Assembly: GCA_034509495.1 (NCBI GenBank)
Contig: CM067507.1
Span: 23,378,530 to 23,442,529 of the forward strand
Length of the DNA stretch: 64,000 nt
Source of the DNA: Acestrorhynchus altus
Taxonomy: Eukaryota; Chordata; Actinopteri; Characiformes; Acestrorhynchidae
Direction: 5' to 3'
The translations under genes were made by a program, and so were the position numbers. Of the stretch, positions 12,809 through 26,560 are shown piece by piece (the stretch's first letter is position 1; every line of letters begins with the position of its first letter). The notes under the pieces are model-generated. The model searched no databases and was not told the origin of the DNA. It saw only the letters and a list, made by a program, of their open reading frames with translations.

Positions 12809-12966
12809 CAGGGGTGGTATGGCTTCATGTTTTCATTCTAAACAACCAGCAGCAACTCCTGATTCCACTTAATCAATCAAGCAGTCTTCAAACAACTGAT
12901 CCCAAGAGCCTCTGTTTGGCTGGAAAGGAAAACCTGTCCTGTTTCTGACCCAGTTTGGCACCCCTG
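12809..12966. mobile_element. hAT-type MITE
   Basis: This 158-bp element is bounded by CAGGGGTGG and inverted CACCCCTG, with ACCTAGGT and CCCTAGGT (7 of 8 identical) as probable target duplication. The interior resembles common fish hAT MITEs with AATCAATCAAG. Confidence 0.6.
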
Positions 12967-13816
12967 CCCTAGGTGGCTACCTGCTTTAGTGTTAAAGCTG
13001 TCCCTGAGATCAGCCCTCCAACTGAAGCTCAGGATTATGAGCCTTGCATTATTTTAGTGTAGTTCTCTAGCACCGAAAAACTTACAATGGTCTTTTGGTT
13101 TGGTCACTATATGACCATAACAGAGGCTCGCTTATATAATTCAAACAATACTTCTCATGGCTCTTTTCTTAGTTTCACAACAAATAACTCTGCATGGAGG
13201 ATATTAAAAAGGGGGCTTTATTACCCTTTCTTTATTTCCCTAATGTTTAATTGTTTTCACTTCCTTGTCCAAGGGAGCTGCACTGAGTGGCTGCTGGTAA
13301 TTCAATCATTTCCTTCATTTTGATTGTCGGGCCATGGTGGATAAAGTTCATAAACAATTGCCTGCTTTTGGATTTACAGACTTAATGGTCTCACTCAAAT
13401 GCTGAACTGGGATCTTGGCTGGGAAAGTAAAATGTTTGTTTTTCACAACCTCAGGCTTTCTTCCATTCTGGACAAAATACATACTTAGCGAACTGAAAGT
13501 TGTCTGGATCTGTGAGTAGTGCAGCCAGAACTGTCTTTAGAAAAAAGAAACAGAATTCCAGAGTAAACAGAGATCGTGTCCACTGATCTCTCCAAAACTC
13601 ATATCCATCACTTTTCTTTAAAGTATTCTCAATAGCAAATGCACTGAGGCGTTTGACCTCTTGTCTGGAAAGAGTGTCTACACCAAATGGTTGGGCTCTG
13701 TCTGCTTGGATGACAGAGTGGGAAGTGGCCGTATTTGTTTGGGACTGACTTGAAGTGCATATGGTTCCACTTTTCTCCAGTGCCAATGGCCTAGAGGCCA
13801 GTCACTCAGTCACTCA

Positions 13817-13817
<1 letters not shown>

Positions 13818-13903
<86 letters not shown>
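13818..13903. repeat. (CA)n(CT)n compound microsatellite
   Basis: About 56 bp of CA switch directly into about 30 bp of CT. Confidence 0.95.
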
Positions 13904-13906
<3 letters not shown>

Positions 13907-14301
13907 TTTATAGAATCACATTTAATAAGGTCCAGGCATGCCTGACCTTACAGCTGCCATATGCAGAGGCAAAGTGTCTGCTTTAATAGTCATTGTTTTG
14001 GAAGCCTAGCTCTGCTTTTGCAACAGGTATCAAAAGGCAGGGGTCCGGGGAGGATTTAGCAACTGAGCATGTCTGATTCAAATTTGCATACTGTGATGTA
14101 CAACCTCCTATTTTGTCCTATAATGTTAAGAGCTGCTTGATCCACCATGACCTCCTGCCTACTGGTTGCACTGTTTTGAGAAATACACAGAACTTGTATG
14201 TATACAAAGAAGAATGGAAAATGGCTTTTCACTATTATAGAGCTTATTTAAAATAAATGAATGGATGGAAACTGATGCCGAAAGGATTTCATTTTACTAT
14301 G

Positions 14302-14347
14302 GTTATGGTCAAGGTTAGGGTAAGGGTTAGGTTTAGGTTAAGGTTAG
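14302..14347. repeat. Degenerate telomere-like (TTAGGG)n array
   Basis: GGTCAAGGTTAGGGTAAGGG, then GTTAGGTTTAGGTTAAGGTT, followed by an ATTTACATTTACATTTATG segment common at fish SINE/LINE ends. Confidence 0.7.
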
Positions 14348-14770
14348 TATTAGATTTACATTTACATTTATGTCATTTGGTAGCAACTTACAAAACTGCT
14401 TTGCTGTTCACTCAGAAAATGTCCTTAGCTAGTTTGTAGAGGCTACAATCCAGAGATGCCATGAGCTTAGATGCAGCTAAACACAAACATCAGAATGGAG
14501 ACCTCAATACCCAGTGCTCAACATCTGATACTTTATCACACATGAATAGTATATTTATAATCTTTATTGAGTTAAATACTCATATAAAGAGATGGTCTTT
14601 GCATTTGAAGACAGTGAGTGACTCAGCTGTTCAGACAACCAGGGAAACTTTGTTCCTCCACTTTTTGCCAAGACAGAAAAGAGTTGTCTGGATGCTTGTC
14701 TCCCATGCATCTTGAGGGATGGTGGGTCAAACTGAGCTGTACTTGATGCTTGAAGGGCACTAGGGATAGA

Positions 14771-15031
14771 TCAGGTTTTGATCATTGCCACCAAGTACGG
14801 AGGGGCTGGGGAATTTTTGGCTTTGAAGGCCAGGATAAAGGTTTCGAATCTGATGTGGGCAGTTACAGGAAGCCAGTGAACAGAACAAAAATGGCTGAAT
14901 TTAGGAACATTGAACATGAAGGACCTAATTGTACGCATAGGAAGGCCAGCCAGACGGGAGTTGCAATTGTCTTGAAATGACAAGAGACTGCACAAGCGCC
15001 TTAAGTGGCCTCTCTGGAGAGAAAAGGTCAA
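14771..15031 (-). pseudogene. LINE C-terminal (post-RT) fragment
   Basis: The minus frame contains LAGLPMRTIRS, FNVPKFSHF and SVHWLPVTAHIRFETFILAF, then KAKNSPAPPYL. This is the conserved HWLPV-RI-FK...YK--NG-APPYL region downstream of the reverse transcriptase in fish L2/CR1-like LINEs. It is a 5'-truncated relic. Confidence 0.7.
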
Positions 15032-15039
15032 ATTCTCTG

Positions 15040-18000
15040 GATGTTGTAAAGGAGAAATATATATGTCACATTTGCAACTCGAGTCGAGAACAATAACTGG
15101 TTGAGAATGAGGTTAGTTCAGGTCAAATAATTACATGCTTATATTGCAACATTCTAGTTTGTAACATTTAATTCCTTTTCTGCATCTCTGTGTTGCATCT
15201 GAAATTTGTGCTTATATAAATACATGTAGTACATGACTCCTGAAATGCACTTTTAGTCACATAAGTAACAATTACTCCTGAGACCAAGCTAGCTTGCAGC
15301 AGCAGCCCACGCTGCTGTACACATTGACACATATTGGCCTGCTTGAAGGATCATGCACATTTACTAATACATCTCCTATTAGAGACAGGTCTGCAAATAT
15401 TACACTCTGCAGTAAAGGTCTGCATTTCCACCGGACCTTTTTGGACTGGAGTGTCCCATCACAAAATCTTGCAGCAGAGGACTAAATTTCCAAGTCATGC
15501 ATGGGAATGGGCAGGTAACCAATCTATTGAGTGCATGTGTGGGGTGACATACATGTAGTCTATATAAAATAATAATCAGGCAATAATTAGCATGCCAACA
15601 GCTAAATATTTGGAGTGAGCAACAGATGTATTGTACATTATTGTGCAATAGAAATAGTGGAGCCTGTAGATGGTCAGTAAGACAAAGCTGTATAAAGTGC
15701 TCTAAAGAAAGGCGAGTAAACTACACTTCAACCAAGACTTAAGGTGGGACAGGACATCCTGCTCCCACCACAAAAATAAATCGGCAGCTGGATAAATTCT
15801 AGTGGGATCAAAACCGTCTTGCAACTCTACAGAAATAAAGAAGATCAGGTTACATCATGCATATCATTGCTGTCAAGTAAAAACCTGGTCTCTTGCCATT
15901 TTTCACTTGTCAAAGAACAACAACATTTTTCACTTGGCAGGATTCCATGATGAATGAACCAACAGAAATGCTTCAAAATGACTGGAATAAAACTTTTAAT
16001 GAAACTTAAAGTTTTCTCCTTCTCCTATAAAGTTTTTATGATAATAACAACAATATGCATTTTAGAAGTAGCCCAACAATGACCTATTACTATTCGTGAA
16101 CGATCCTCTGGAAGCCTTCATTGGAGAAGGCTTCCAAACCACCAGGGCTTTGACAAAGTTCATTTGTGATATAAGAAATGTACTGTAATTCCTCAGTTAA
16201 GTAAATAAACTCAATTATCATAACTCATAGAGCTTGGCACTTTTTCAATTCCCATGAACACTGAACAGACTTAGCCACTGCTATATTTAACCACTCATTT
16301 CCACAAACCAGACACGTCCACTAAATTTGTAAATGTCATGTTAAACATTAGAAATCGGAGATAAATCTGTTATGGATATGTACATTGGATGCGGATAGAG
16401 ACGTACTCTCAAGTGGTAGACATTTCTCTCAGAACTCTTACCTTGACCTTCAAAGACATTTCTAAAGGGACCACTTCTCTTAAAAGGGTTCAACCAGTGC
16501 ATGATATGGCCCTTGCAAGTATCGGACCATCAAATCATCATGCTTGCATGGAAATACCAAAAGAACATGCTGTATAGCAACTGTGATGGTTTGACATAAG
16601 CAGAGTGCTATATCACACCTGACAATCTACGTTCTGGCAGGAAATGAGTTGGGAGCGATAAGGGAAAGGAAGGGGAGTCTCCTGTGCACCACCCTCTCGA
16701 CCCTGCTGTTCCGAATCCCAGCCATGGTGCTTCATTTACCCAGCACATATCCAGCTGTGACAGAACTCATGCTAATCTGCGGTGGCAGATGAGATAGAGA
16801 CATGGGGGAGATTCTATAGGAGTATGTCAAAGGTCCAGATAATGAAAGCATCTGAAATTGAGAGCAGACCCACGGCCTTAGCATGACCCAGTTCTCCTCA
16901 CCTCCTGTCACACATGCCTTAGGCTGTTTAGGGAAGTTTTAAACCAAGCAGGAGTGATTTGAGATTACTTGCAATCCAGTCACTTTGAGAAATCTGAGTA
17001 ACATGGAGCAAAGCACTCGTAGCACAAACCGCTCTATGTCACGTGAGCAACCTTTCATGATGTTGAGACTGACTTTGAAATGTAAATGCACAGCATATGG
17101 TATTCGTCAAAGCAGCCTTGGGGAGCATGAGCAATCTCTGCAGGCATGATTATCTGTGCAATATCATTCCATATACGCTATATATCCAAATTTCTTCTAA
17201 TGTATGCATTCATCTACTTAAATCATACCCTTTGCTGATACAGATGTGCAAATGCACACACATAGATTGTCTAGTCCCTGTAGAGATGTACTGTCATTGG
17301 CACCATAGAAGGGTAAAAGGCCTCCAGCATTGAGCTGTGGATCAGTGGATCTGTGTTCTTTGGAATGTTGGTGCTCTATCCAATATATGTGGATGGGAAG
17401 TTGGGGATGAGGTAGGCTGGTGATCATCCAATGTTTACTCCTGCTACTCCTGATAACCATTTTCACCATATAGTGCATACAATTCCTATTGTATTAGAAC
17501 ATATTAGTGAGACACATACACAGCATGACATTGTATAAAAGAGAGAACACATCAGAATGGAGTCAAAGCTGTACACTAAGCCAATAGCTACACCTGGCAT
17601 TTCTTAAAATCAATTCTTTGACCATTTAACATGTTTAACGTAATTGCAATATTTTACACAATATTGTAAAGTATTTTATATATAGTACATTAAAATCTTG
17701 CATGTCCCAAGTAATAATACATTTTAATTACCACTTAAAATAACTTAAATTATATGTTTATTTTAACTAAGAAAACAGTCTCTGATATCCACTCTTTCAG
17801 AGGTGATGTGTTTGAGGGGGATCTTGCATGCACAGGTACATGTAGATGTATGCTACATTTTAGGATATTTGGAGATATCATATGGTCTGCTCTTGGGCTT
17901 TAAGAACAGTTTAGGAAGGACTGACCTGCACATGTTGGCAGTTGCTTTAAATGTTTTCCACTATTTCCAAACAGTGGAATTGTTGATTTTTAATTGTAGT

Positions 18001-19119
18001 GAGATCTTTTTTTAATTCCCTTCCCAGACTCATGTAAAGCAAACAGCAAAATGTAATTAACAGAAATGCAATACCTTGTGAATAAATCTTGAAGTATAGA
18101 TCCTTTAATAATATAACTTCAAAGATCACAAATTCACCATCATGTTTAAATGTGTTCAAAAAGACAAAGTTTGCCATGTTGTGTTTAAATATGTTATGTT
18201 ATATTTTTAACTGTCAATATTTTGGAACTAATAAAACATTGTTTACTTCTGATGCATGACAAACAACATGGTCAGAAATGAACGATTTCCACATTGCTGG
18301 TAACAGAATAAACTCTCTAGATGTAGAAGACCATCTAATTGCCAGGAAAGAACAATAAAGGCACTTTAAGCGATGAGCCAAGAAGCCAGTCACGGACACA
18401 TAGATTTGTTGTCCATCCTGTGTATTAATGTGAAGTATTTGACATAGAGTGTGTATGGGTGTGTGCTGAGAGCTGGGGGGTTGGGGCCAGTTGTGCCATG
18501 GAGGTATGATGGATAGTGTGCAGACTACAGAGGTTGGTGTTCATTTAGAGGGAAGGCAGACACCATGCCAGGGTAATTGCACTGTTTATCCATTACTATT
18601 TCCGTTCATATATCAGCCACAGAGAAAACAATGGCAGATGTCAGTGGGTGCATGTGTGTGAAGCAGCCCTCCTCCCCATCTGTTTGCTTTATGCCTTTGT
18701 GAACCCATTGCCACTAGTTAACATTAATTTTGAGGTCAATGGGGCAACAATAAATAAATCCAAGCTCCAAATCCAAAAACATGCTCATTGTATCTGTTGC
18801 TTTGATGCATACAGTATTTATTATTGCACATTAATCCATTAGTAAATGTGAATCACAGTAAACAGTAGACATACTCAAACAAGACCTTCCCAGGAGAAAC
18901 ATTTATTTATTTAACAACAACAGGAGAAACATTTATTCTTAAAAGTAAATGGATCCAAAAGGATCCATTCTTATGTCCATTCAGATGTCAATAACTTTGC
19001 TGTTATGATTATTAAGTATGTCATATGTAATTGCATAAACATTATGCAGGTAACAGTAGCAAATATCTGAATATTGTCTGTGGAAAGAAATATGCATAGA
19101 AGAGCAGTAATGTCCATTC
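15040..19119. other. Unannotated sequence except for one MITE
   Basis: Apart from the MITE at 17.2-17.5 kb I recognise nothing. The segment at 16.1-16.9 kb is somewhat richer in GC but no exon could be supported. Confidence 0.45.
17176..17475 (-). mobile_element. Tc1-ended MITE copy, internally deleted
   Basis: It starts CGCTATATATCCAAATTT and ends CACCATATAGTG, the family's inverted termini. The interior includes GATACAGATGTGCAAATGCA and GGTGATCATCCAATG in reverse orientation. Confidence 0.8.
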
Positions 19120-20460
19120 ATTCAGTGAGTGTCAGTTATGTGCGTGTGTAGATAAAGTGTCAGTACAATAATTGGATAGAAGGAGTAAAATGTCCAGCCA
19201 AATTGGGGGAGTCTGTCCTGTTAATGGCTCAGTGTGTGATAATGTCTGACACAGTGACGAGGAGTTGTACAGTTTGATCGCTGTTGATACAAACAACCTC
19301 CTGTACCACTCCTTCCTTGAATGAGTCTGAATGAGTCCGCTGTCTGACCAGTAAGTCATGGATCGGATGAGATGTGTTGTCCAGGATAACAATCAATTTG
19401 TTGTGTTCTCCTTTCCACCACCACCACCTCAAAGCTCTCCAGCGAGCATCCAAGAACAGAACCTGCCTTCTTGATATGGTTGTTGATCTTCTTCTCCACT
19501 TTTATTACAGCCTCCCCAGCAGACAGCTGCGAAGAAGACAGCACCCGCAACAGCAGACTGGTGGAAGATGGCCAGCATTCTGACCCATGATGGTAACAGG
19601 TTTGGCAGTGGTATTCTTCCTTCTGTCCACCACCATCTCCTTGGTCTTGGACACTTTAAGGAGCAGGCAATTTTTTTGCACACCACTCCACAAAGCTGCC
19701 CATGTGGTCTCTGTTTTTCTCCTTCCTGTCCATTCCTGATGCACCTGGCATGAGTTATCAGAAAATTCCGGAAGGTTTCACCTGTACTAGAAGTCTGTGA
19801 TGTACAGGGTGAAGAGAGGGAGAGTACATTTCCCTGAGATGCCCCAAGCTCAGACTGGCTGGTACCCATCTGCACAAACTGGGGCCTGTGAGACAGGTAG
19901 TCAAGGACCCAGGCTATCATTGAATTATTCACATGCATTTTGTCCATCATCTCCCCAAGCACAAGGGGTTGGATAGTAATATTGCACTCTAGAAGTCAAA
20001 GGGAGTGATTCTCACTGTGGTGTTGTTCTGGTCCAGATGGGAGTGTGCCTTCTGCAGTTACTGCATCATCCACACCATCCTGCTGTTGATAAGCAAACTT
20101 CTTGGGGTCCAGAAAAAGGCTGACCTGAGTTCTGAGATGTAGCAGCACCAGCCTTTCCAGGATCTTCATGACATAGGATGTGAGGGCCACTGGTCTGAAG
20201 TCGTTGAAAGAAGAGACAGGGGACTTCTTTGGAACAGGAACCAGACAGGATGTTTTCCATAGTTTAGGCACTTGCTCTTTCTTCAGGCTCAGATAAGTGA
20301 TACTGACAAATTCCACTCAGCTGAGTGTCACAGACCAGCTGAGATTCAGTATTCTTGGGCTGATGCCATCTGGATTCCGTCTCCACCTGGTCAGATGTCA
20401 GAGGTGGATGAGGAATGCAGACTTGAAGGTCATGGCAAAATCATCTAACTATTTTTCTGA
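19120..20460 (-). mobile_element. 5'-truncated CR1/L2/Rex-like LINE
   Basis: Minus-strand order: VPKLWKTSCLVPVPKKSP, FNDFRPVALTSYVMKILERL (reverse transcriptase motifs), LDPKKFAYQQQDGVDDAV, WVLDYLSHRPQFVQ, a GASQGNVLSL block, then the C-terminal NTSHPIHDLL and TAIKLYNSSS. At least four frameshifts separate these pieces. The catalytic box reads FSDN instead of the expected FSDD or FADD, so one metal-binding Asp is lost. The element ends near 19.1 kb without a clear tail. It is an inactive relic. Confidence 0.85.
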
Positions 20461-20559
20461 TGCAGAATGAGAATGTTTATTATATATTTTTCTTTATTCA
20501 TTGTAAAAAAAAAAATACAGATAAACACAAGTTCAAAAATATATATAAACCCAGCTGTT

Positions 20560-21000
20560 AAGGATGGTTGTTGTAGGTTCATGCTCTGTGCTCTTTTGCT
20601 ATCAGTACAATGTACAAGTGAATGGAATAATGAAGAAAGAGGACAAACTCAGAATTCTTCAGGATGATGGTTGTAACTTGAAAATACTCCAAACAGTGTA
20701 ATGACCCCAAACATACACCAAATGTAGTCAGGGATTAGATAAAGCAGTTAATATTAAATGTTTGAAATAGCCTACCAAAAATGTAGACCTCAACTTTGCA
20801 AACTGTGTTTAAAGGTCAGGTGCCATTTTTTGAACTATAAAACAAAAAGAGTGGTTAAATTCTACCAAACACCTTTGATGGCTACCAAAAGCACCAGGTG
20901 TAGGTGCAACCTAGCTCAGATATTCAACCAAATATTAAGTGACCCGGTGTTGATTACAGGACGTCTTTCCCAACCACCACCAATTATCTGTTGTACACAA
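20560..21000 (+). pseudogene. Tc1-like transposase C-terminal relic
   Basis: CAGTGTAATGACCCCAAACA followed by TACACC reads QCNDPKHT, the second catalytic Asp block (QQDNDPKHT) of Tc1 transposases, on the plus strand near 20693. The surrounding sequence has many stops. Confidence 0.6.
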
Positions 21001-24000
21001 AATTCTTGTTTCTATAATGAAGATACATTTTGATCCTCCTTCTGACCCAATCATGATTGAAATCCCAATATTAACATGACATTCATGCCATGATAAGGTG
21101 AATAGGTTTAAGAACCTCCACAGAATGTAATGATTCTCTACCACATAAAGAAGTGATTATTGTCTTTGGACCTTTATAAGAACCTTTACATTTTATGAGT
21201 TTAGTGTTAACCAAATCATTGGTCAGTTTGTTCTCAATGGCAGTCATTCAATGTTCTTTTATCCCTCAAATTAACATCAGTAAACTGGCCCATGTAAAAC
21301 AGCAAACTATGGCAGTAAAAGGGTAAAGAAAGGCAGAACATTTCAAGCACAAAGTTTCAAGTCATTTTTTTTGTTGTTTTTTAATTAACGATGCTGGAAA
21401 GTAGAGCAGGCCCTCATGTCCAGTGGAAAGGGCATGTGAAGTTCAGTCTTTATTTAAAGACTCATCATCTATTTCCTCCCCCATATTACAAGGTGATAAT
21501 GTCATTGCACCTACTGACACCTCTTTGCCCTTCAGTCACATGGCCTTCTCCAAACACAGGAAATGGCCTTGGCATTTCCTTCCCCATCTCACACGCACAA
21601 ACCAATACTGTACTTCTGTCATGCTAGTCATGAGACCATGACTGAAGCAAGTTTCCAATATCATGTATCACTGTATCTCAAACAGAGGTTAGAACAAAAA
21701 ATCTATAGCTAAAATCACATTTTATCTAATGTTGAAATCTGAACATTTAAGGTTTATTTAATGTAAAGTTCCTTGAAGAAAAACTAAAGGATCAGAACAA
21801 CACTAAATCAAAGCCCAGCAGTTTGTCATTAGCTCTGAAAGTGTGATTCAGTATAGTTCAAGGGAATGATTTGAGGCTAAAAATACACAAAAAAATGGTT
21901 TTGGATCAAGTAAAGAATTTAAGCTGTTTCATACGGGAGTCTGAGAGTAACCAGTCCCCAAGAAGGTCACTGAAGGGTTCCCTGATTTAAATAAACCTAA
22001 TGTTTTCGGGACTCAACTTTTCCATACAGATATATTTGTGCAAAGCCAAAGAGACTAAAGTAGAGGCAATGCACTGTCGAAGGTCAGCCCAGCTCTACCA
22101 CTAAATCATTATGTTTTATAGCATGTACGCCAGGCATGCTAGTACAAGCCACTCTATAGTGATTTAAGTTCCCTCGGTTTTCCTTGACATGTTCTAGTCA
22201 ATGGCCTATTCATCCATTAACATTTTGGTTTGGAAGACATTTTGCATATCTACAGAACATGCAGCAGGGCTCGAACATAGTTTCATGCAGATTCTGTCAT
22301 CAGAAAAGCAAATGGAAGAGGCCAGTTTGTGGAACTTGTGGCAGTAATTACAGACAGAAAGAAAAACAATGGGGAAAAACTCCTACTTTAGAGACCAGGT
22401 GATGAAGTTGGTATCAGTCAGCATGACTGGACCTTTGTGGACCTCTGCTCTGGTCTCCAACAGATTTTCAAAAGCAAGGACCCTGACTGGGTTGAGTAGG
22501 AGGACACAGAGCCTGTCCGGTTCTGTCAGTCTAAGTGGGTTAATTACAACATTATGTTTCCATCCTCAGAGTACCCCTGGCAAGCCTTACGGAAGTACTG
22601 TGGTGCAAGCTGACTGATTGAGAATAACTGCATCTTGTTTAAGAAGCTTTTGAAAAAGAGACAAGAAAGGGGCCTTTTTCACAATGGCGCAGAGTGCAGT
22701 TGTGAGTATTTTTTTATACAGCTGGATGGAGCAGAACAGTGAGCTCAAAACAAAGAGTGTCTCTTCCTGACAAATGCTACAGTCGCACACACACCACACG
22801 TGGTGGGACTCAGGAAGTCATGTCTACCAAAAACAGCAAATTAGGTTTTGGCAACATGAACGGCTGAGAGTTTCAATGAGCTCAGAGTTATCTGTTTTTC
22901 TTCTTCATTAGGGAGTCAGAAGTGTGTGTGTAGGAGTGTTTGTCTGTTTCTGTGTGCATGTATGTAGAGGAAAACATGGGGGGCTTGTGTTTGTCAGTTG
23001 TTTTCCTTGGTCCTCTGTTCAGTGTCCATTTGCCGCACCCCTGGTGAATACCGTTGTAAAACAGAGCATCAGACAGCACTCGTTTCTGCAGAGAGACAGA
23101 GACAGAGACAGAGAGAGAAAACGAAAAGAGAAAATGTATGCTCAGAAAAACATAATAGTACATAATGTGTCTCATTTTACTACACATGGCCAAGTGTTAA
23201 GGATCAAGTCCATAAATCATTTCAAAAACTGCTTGCCTTGACATACTAAAATACATAAAGGCAGATAGCAGCAAAGACATAGTGTCTGCACAAAGAGAAA
23301 TATGTGCACTGTGTCAGACAGTGTGTGAAACAATGTTTACAAGGCAGTATCTCTATGTAGGCTATTTTTCCTCTTATCTAGAAGTGATAATATTGTTTAC
23401 TTCCAGGGACAACAGAATGAAAAAATTTAACCAACAATGACAAACTAATTCATGTAAACATCAACACATTACACTACATTAGCCATGTGGAAAAAATTAG
23501 AAACATCTGAAAACATATGGACATCTGATCATAATTGAACATTACTGAGAGATGAAAAAATAACTGAAGAAATGTTTTTAAATAAATAATAGAAATGCTA
23601 TTTTCTTGCAAGTAAAAGGACACACTATGGTCTATGACAGGCCAGGGACCACCAGTGGGCCATGAAGCACTCAGTAGTGGTCCACAGGCCCATCCTCAGG
23701 CAGTTCATAAAGCCATAATTGTTTTTAGTAGACATAAAAATCAAGACATCAATCATTTTTAATCTAAAACCTTATATAAGCATTGAAACATACAATTAAT
23801 AACATATTGTAACACAAATTAAATATCATTATCCAACATTAACATTATTGAGACAATGCAGCCACAGGCACCAGATGCAGAACATTAGCAAATTCGAGAT
23901 GCAGATGTTTCTTAAATGAAGAAAGAATGTTCTTCAGAAAAAAGTACAACCCAGACTTCATCAGATATAATCTGGGTCTGACATATAGAGATATCTTTTA

Positions 24001-25803
24001 GACAGAATGAAAGAAGTCCACATTTTGTCTGATGTTATCAACACATCTTTACTGCTTGTTTTTTGAGGGACTGTTCAGGCCTTCTTTGTTACATTTTCAA
24101 AAAAACAATTTAGAGTAAAACTTTAATTTTGTTTTCTCGTGGGCTGTTATGCTTTCTAATTGTAAACAGGTGGGCAATGAGCTGGAAAAGGTTGAGAACC
24201 CCTGCTCCGTAACTGCCTCTTTGGCTAGAATAACCTCAATTAGGATATAGACTGTGAAGTTTGTCAGGTTAACATGCACATGTACACATATAAAGTAGCT
24301 TTCTGATCATCCTAGGATATGACAGCCTGACCTGTATGCCTCCATGCCATTTTTCACCCTTTAATTTATACTTTCATTCTAATATTGTAAATACTTACAT
24401 ATATCGTTATTTTCACACATATAATGTTTCTTTCCATTTCAACAACTCCTTCTTGGTGTTTTTTGTATGTATTTTTACACTACTGTATAGAGCCACTGTC
24501 GTAACAAAACTTTCCAAAAGAAGGAAAAAATTAAACTTTAATATATGATAAATTTAATATATGATAAACATATTTTAAATGGCATTACAAAATAACACCC
24601 CAAGTTATTTTGTAACACTGTCCATGAATTCTCCACATCAATGTGAAATACATTCAAAATAGAGACATGGATGTGACAGCAATTATACTAGTATATTGTC
24701 TGTGACTTTTGCAGATCCCACTTTTGTAAAGAACTCTGGCCGCCATGACAACACCAATTTGGCATTCATGTCAGACTGGAGTGGAACAAGCCTCATCTAT
24801 AGCCAGCTCTTTATTCAGCCTGTTTAGCCAGCTATTGATTAGTTCAACTCAGACAGCTTTGTCACAGGAATTAATCTGCGGCAGGCCACAACTCAAAACA
24901 AACAGTGTCTGCTCTTTGTTATTTTATGAATTACTGCAAGCCCCATTCACTTGGTTTATTTCATGGGCTAAAGATTTCACATAATTATTTTTCTATTACA
25001 CATTTGGTCCTTTTTTCGTTTGCTGTCAGTTTTCATGTGGCTAACACACTGCTTTTGTATGTGAAAGCCATTTTCCTATTATATAACATTATGAGAATCT
25101 GAATAGAAAGTGTTGCACCTTTCTACACCAAGGGCTTGAGCAACAAGGTTATTACTCCACTCTAAAACTAATAGAAATGAAATTAAATAATGAGCAAATT
25201 ACCTCTATTAAAAAGAAATAAAGAATATACTCATTACAAGTTTTCATAAGCCTATTCTGTTCAAATCTATTATCTGATTTCTCATAAGCTTTTCCACTTT
25301 TTCACTCATACATGACTCGGTCTAACTATGTATCTAAGAAGTTGGACGATGACGTGGCCAATGAGTTGTCAATTTCTTTTCACATGTTTGTTGAGCAGCT
25401 GCAAACAAAGGAAGCAAAACATCAGGTTTTACATGCAGGACCGGAGGAAAGCAATTAAATGCCAACAAACACTTCCACTGCAACAGTGCTGTAAAACTAG
25501 AACAACTTCCACATGTTATGAACAAGAGGAAGCTTATATTTACTCCCTCCTGCCCCATATTCAACACAAATACTTGTCCTTGGTCTACGTTGTGGAGATG
25601 AAGGCTGGCAGGGCACCAGGGCTGCCATGGAGAAGTAGTGCTTAACTTCTAGAACAGTGTGCACCCTTGTTGTTGTTTCATGCTACTGTTGTTGGATATG
25701 CTGTTTGTTGTATTCCTGTTAAATCTGCATTGCCCATATGTAAATAAAACTCATATCAAAACTAAGAAAACGAAATGAAGTAGAAATCAGAAAATAAAAT
25801 ATA
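21001..25803. other. Unannotated sequence
   Basis: No exon was identified. GGGACCACCAGTGGGCCATG near 23.65 kb and GAGCTGGAAAAGGTTGAGAA near 24.18 kb may be the two ends of an old hAT-like repeat. A short GAGACA run lies at 23092-23120. Confidence 0.4.
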
Positions 25804-26265
25804 CAATCAAATATTTGGTCAAAGGTATTGCGACACAGGTGGCACAGTGGATAGCACTGTGGCCTCACAGCAAGAAGGATCATTCAACCTTTCTTCTCAA
25901 TTCAAATGTATTAAAAAAGTGTATCCTCTTTAGTTTGAGTAACTGTTTCAGGGAAGGCTTTCTACTAGATTTTGGAGCATTGCAGTGAGGATTTCATTGC
26001 ATTCAGTAACAAGAGCATTAATGAGGCCAGTATGTTGGATGATCACCATGCCACCTTATCCCCATCTCCCCCCTCAACCCTCAAGTATTTGACGATGCGC
26101 CATCATTCCAGAGTTCCACTACTCGACAGCTAACAGTTTCATGCTTATCTGTCCCAGAGAGTCACACTCTATTGGCAATACTAGACAAACTGTTGGTGTG
26201 CATGTACACATCAGTGTCTGCAAAGTAGCTGAATGCATTTATTTGGGGTGTCTGGGTATATAGTG
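25804..26265 (+). mobile_element. Tc1-ended MITE copy interrupted by a SINE head
   Basis: The left end CAAATATTTGGTCAAAGGTA and the right end GGGTATATAGTG match the family, with TA following. The body has AAGGCTTTCTACTAGATTTT and GGATGATCACCATGCCACCT. A tRNA-derived SINE head is inserted near its start. Confidence 0.75.
25837..25885 (+). repeat. tRNA-derived SINE head fragment
   Basis: AGGTGGCACAGTGGATAGCA...TGGCCTCACAGCAAGAAGG carries the A-box-like region of fish tRNA-derived SINEs. The B box is lost. Confidence 0.6.
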
Positions 26266-26560
26266 TATAAGAGCAACAGCAACAGCTGTGATATGCAACA
26301 GCATAATGAGAGTGCACTGCCTTGGTTTGTGGGTTAAAAATAGAAAATGTTTATGACTATATACTTTGCCAAAGGCCCAAATGCAATTCACAATAATTAC
26401 AGTACTTTAGAAAACTGTAGGCTACAGTCAGCTTTCACTGCAAGCATCTCCACAGACAATATTTCACTTCATGGCTATGAAGCTACCGATCATTCAACCA
26501 CAGGAGTCACACCAAGCTTGAATATCTGAATCTGTTCTAACACACTTCTGTACACTGTTG